In this document: piece by piece, positions 31,214 through 32,531 of the stretch
Layout of the letters: every line of letters begins with the position of its first letter
Numbering within the stretch: position 1 is the stretch's first letter
NCBI GenBank assembly: GCA_934196125.1
Contig: CAKPVT010000022.1
Span: 1-32,531 of the forward strand
DNA: 32,531 bases
Direction: 5' to 3'
From: an uncultured Streptococcus sp.
GTDB lineage: Bacteria > Bacillota > Bacilli > Lactobacillales > Streptococcaceae
Notes under the pieces: model-generated
The model's database searches: none
Told to the model about the DNA's origin: nothing
What the model saw: the letters and a program-made list of their open reading frames with translations, nothing else
Made by a program: the position numbers and the translations under genes

Positions 31214-31341
31214 TGTTCAGTTTATTAAAAAACTGAACACGGGACTAAATCTCTGAGAAAAAAGATAAATCTTCCTAGACGCTAGTCGTCTGCGTCGGAT
31301 TTTCTATTTTTCCACGAGATTTTTCGCAAGCGAAACGTCCC
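31214..31341 (+). repeat. structured intergenic element between rmlC and rmlB
   Basis: First a perfect hairpin, TGTTCAGTTT (31214-31223) with AAACTGAACA (31230-31239), which lacks a T tract. Next a 100-nt nested foldback: GGGAC (31241-31245) with GTCCC (31337-31341); AAATCTC (31247-31253) with GAGATTT (31316-31322); AAATC (31267-31271) with GATTT (31298-31302); inner GACGC (31278-31282) with GCGTC (31292-31296). A side hairpin TTTCG-CAAG-CGAAA lies at 31322-31335. It has no ORF and lies inside the rml operon, 16 nt before rmlB. Confidence 0.65.
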
Positions 31342-31356
31342 TTTGTATCTTAAATT

Positions 31357-32406
31357 ATGTCTGAATACAAAAATATCATTGTAACTGGTGGCGCTGGTTT
31401 CATCGGTTCAAACTTCGTACACTATGTCTATAATAACCACCCAGACGTACACGTTACTGTTCTTGATAAATTAACATACGCTGGTAACCGTGCTAACTTG
31501 GAAGAAATCCTTGGTGACCGTGTTGAATTGGTTGTTGGTGACATTGCAGATGCTGAATTGGTTGATAAATTAGCTGCTAAAGCTGATGCTATCGTTCACT
31601 ACGCTGCTGAAAGCCACAACGATAACTCATTGAAAGATCCAAGCCCATTCATCCAAACAAACTTTGTTGGAACGTACACACTTTTGGAAGCAGCTCGTAA
31701 ATACGATATTCGTTTCCACCACGTATCAACTGACGAAGTTTACGGAGACCTTCCACTTCGTGAAGACCTTCCAGGACATGGTGAAGGACCAGGTGAAAAA
31801 TTTACTGCTGAAACAAAGTACAATCCAAGTTCACCTTATTCATCAACAAAAGCTGCATCAGATTTGATTGTTAAAGCTTGGGTACGTTCATTTGGCGTTA
31901 AAGCAACTATTTCTAACTGCTCTAACAACTATGGACCATACCAACACATCGAAAAATTCATTCCTCGTCAAATCACAAACATTTTGTCAGGAATTAAACC
32001 AAAACTTTACGGTGACGGTAAAAACGTTCGTGACTGGATTCACACAAACGACCACTCAACTGGTGTTTGGGCTATCTTGACTAAAGGACGTATCGGTGAA
32101 ACTTACCTTATCGGTGCTGATGGTGAAAAGAACAATAAAGAAGTTCTTGAACTTATCCTTGAAAAAATGGGGCAACCAAAAGACGCTTATGACCACGTAA
32201 CAGACCGTGCTGGTCACGACCTTCGTTACGCTATTGATTCAACTAAACTTCGTGAAGAACTTAGTTGGAAACCTCAATTCACAAACTTTGAAGAAGGACT
32301 TGAAGCAACAATCAAATGGTACACAGATAACCAAGATTGGTGGAAAGCTGAAAAAGAAGCTGTTGAAGCTAACTACGCTAAAACACAAAAAGTTCTTGAC
32401 AAATAA
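31357..32406 (+). CDS. rmlB: dTDP-glucose 4,6-dehydratase
   Basis: The 349-aa extended SDR that converts dTDP-glucose to dTDP-4-keto-6-deoxyglucose. NAD motif GGAGFIGSNF (11-20), HYAAESHNDNSL, catalytic STDEVYGD and YSSTKAASD (Tyr/Lys), and the NNYGPYQ substrate loop are all clear. The start MSEYKNIIVTGG is the family start, yet no Shine-Dalgarno sequence is present: CCCTTTGTATCTTAAATT precedes the ATG, directly after a large foldback. Translation may depend on that structure or on ribosomes from rmlC. rmlD is not seen in the window. Confidence 0.97.
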   Translation: MSEYKNIIVTGGAGFIGSNFVHYVYNNHPDVHVTVLDKLTYAGNRANLEEILGDRVELVVGDIADAELVDKLAAKADAIVHYAAESHNDNSLKDPSPFIQTNFVGTYTLLEAARKYDIRFHHVSTDEVYGDLPLREDLPGHGEGPGEKFTAETKYNPSSPYSSTKAASDLIVKAWVRSFGVKATISNCSNNYGPYQHIEKFIPRQITNILSGIKPKLYGDGKNVRDWIHTNDHSTGVWAILTKGRIGETYLIGADGEKNNKEVLELILEKMGQPKDAYDHVTDRAGHDLRYAIDSTKLREELSWKPQFTNFEEGLEATIKWYTDNQDWWKAEKEAVEANYAKTQKVLDK

Positions 32407-32413
32407 TCATAAA

Positions 32414-32434
32414 AGCCTATCGTATTGGCTCTTT
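32414..32434 (+). terminator. weak terminator after rmlB
   Basis: AGCC (32414-32417) pairs with GGCT (32427-32430), with an AAA before it and CTTT after it. The stem is short, and it overlaps the possible insertion-sequence end that starts at 32427. Confidence 0.35.
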
Positions 32435-32450
32435 GTCAACTGTAGCGGGT
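32427..32450 (+). mobile_element. possible terminal inverted repeat of an ISL3-family element
   Basis: GGCTCTTTGTCAACTGTAGC and the following GGGT resemble, from memory, the GGCTCTTTGTCAA ends of ISL3-family elements in streptococci. No transposase or second end is in the window, so only one end could be present and it may be a remnant. Confidence 0.3.
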
Positions 32451-32465
32451 GGCACAGTTAAGCTC

Positions 32466-32531
32466 TAGAGGCTGGGCAAAAACTAGCTTCAGAATACAAA
32501 AAAACGAGTATTTCCGCAGTTGGAGCTACTC
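32466..32531 (+). repeat. possible streptococcal intergenic repeat, cut by the window edge
   Basis: Starts TAGAGGCTGGGCAAAAAC; TAGCTTC (from about 32484) can pair with GGAGCTA near the end (32522-32528). Similar AGGCTGGG...CAGTTGGAGCTACTC sequences occur many times between genes in streptococcal genomes, as I recall. It is non-coding on both strands here. Confidence 0.4.

Noticed and set aside
31212..31235. Short leader-peptide ORF (MFSLLKN) before rmlB
   Set aside because: The ATG directly abuts the AAAGGA with no spacing, and the ORF is simply the left arm of a perfect hairpin.
1..32531. CRISPR array, prophage, toxin-antitoxin, tRNA or rRNA genes
   Set aside because: I looked for regular spaced repeats, phage or integrase genes, paired small ORFs and cloverleaf/rRNA sequences, and saw none.

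Overview
This is a low-GC Streptococcus chromosome segment. The gene set and order (pheS-pheT, rexB-rexA, miaA-hflX-rnz-recJ, apt, dnaD-nth, trmK-Nif3, rmlA-rmlC-rmlB), the extended -10 promoters and the RexAB nuclease in place of RecBCD all fit this genus. An intact bile salt hydrolase together with metA points to the S. bovis/S. equinus complex (gallolyticus, equinus, lutetiensis or infantarius). That species-level placement is inferred from gene content, not from a search.

Layout. 1-4.4 kb: a T-box leader, pheS, a broken GNAT acetyltransferase and pheT. 4.4-11.5 kb: the rexB-rexA operon (double-strand-break helicase/nuclease). 11.5-14.5 kb: an accessory-looking block with a reverse-strand MetE-like methyltransferase, a frameshifted PHP phosphatase, an alpha/beta hydrolase with a nonsense codon, and a reverse-strand DUF3042-type small protein. 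14.6-21.5 kb: the tightly packed run miaA, hflX, a conserved unknown, rnz, an SDR and recJ. 21.5-24.8 kb: a second accessory block between recJ and apt, with a membrane-anchored unknown, a 72-aa protein, a short reverse-strand remnant and bile salt hydrolase. 24.8-29.6 kb: apt, a frameshifted metA, dnaD, nth, a structured intergenic element, trmK and a Nif3-like gene. 29.7-32.4 kb: rmlA, rmlC and rmlB for dTDP-L-rhamnose (rmlD is not in the window). The last 125 bases look like repeat or insertion-sequence end material.

Links between genes. The MetE-like gene and metA each carry a near-consensus streptococcal MET-box centred about 65 bp upstream of the predicted transcription start, so they probably belong to one methionine regulon (MtaR/MetR). 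In this genome metA is broken by a +1 T in a T run, while the MetE-like gene is intact. Four genes carry lesions, each of a different kind: an internal deletion, a 5-bp tandem duplication, a nonsense codon and a homopolymer insertion. Three of the four repair simply on paper, so they look recent.

I see no CRISPR array, prophage, rRNA, tRNA or recognisable defence system, and no clear novel multi-gene system. The most interesting signals are regulatory: a C(UUCG)G hairpin placed exactly between the Shine-Dalgarno sequence and start codon of rnz, a long inverted repeat that can bury the metA ribosome binding site, a palindrome over the bile salt hydrolase promoter, and two large intergenic foldback elements (nth-trmK and rmlC-rmlB).
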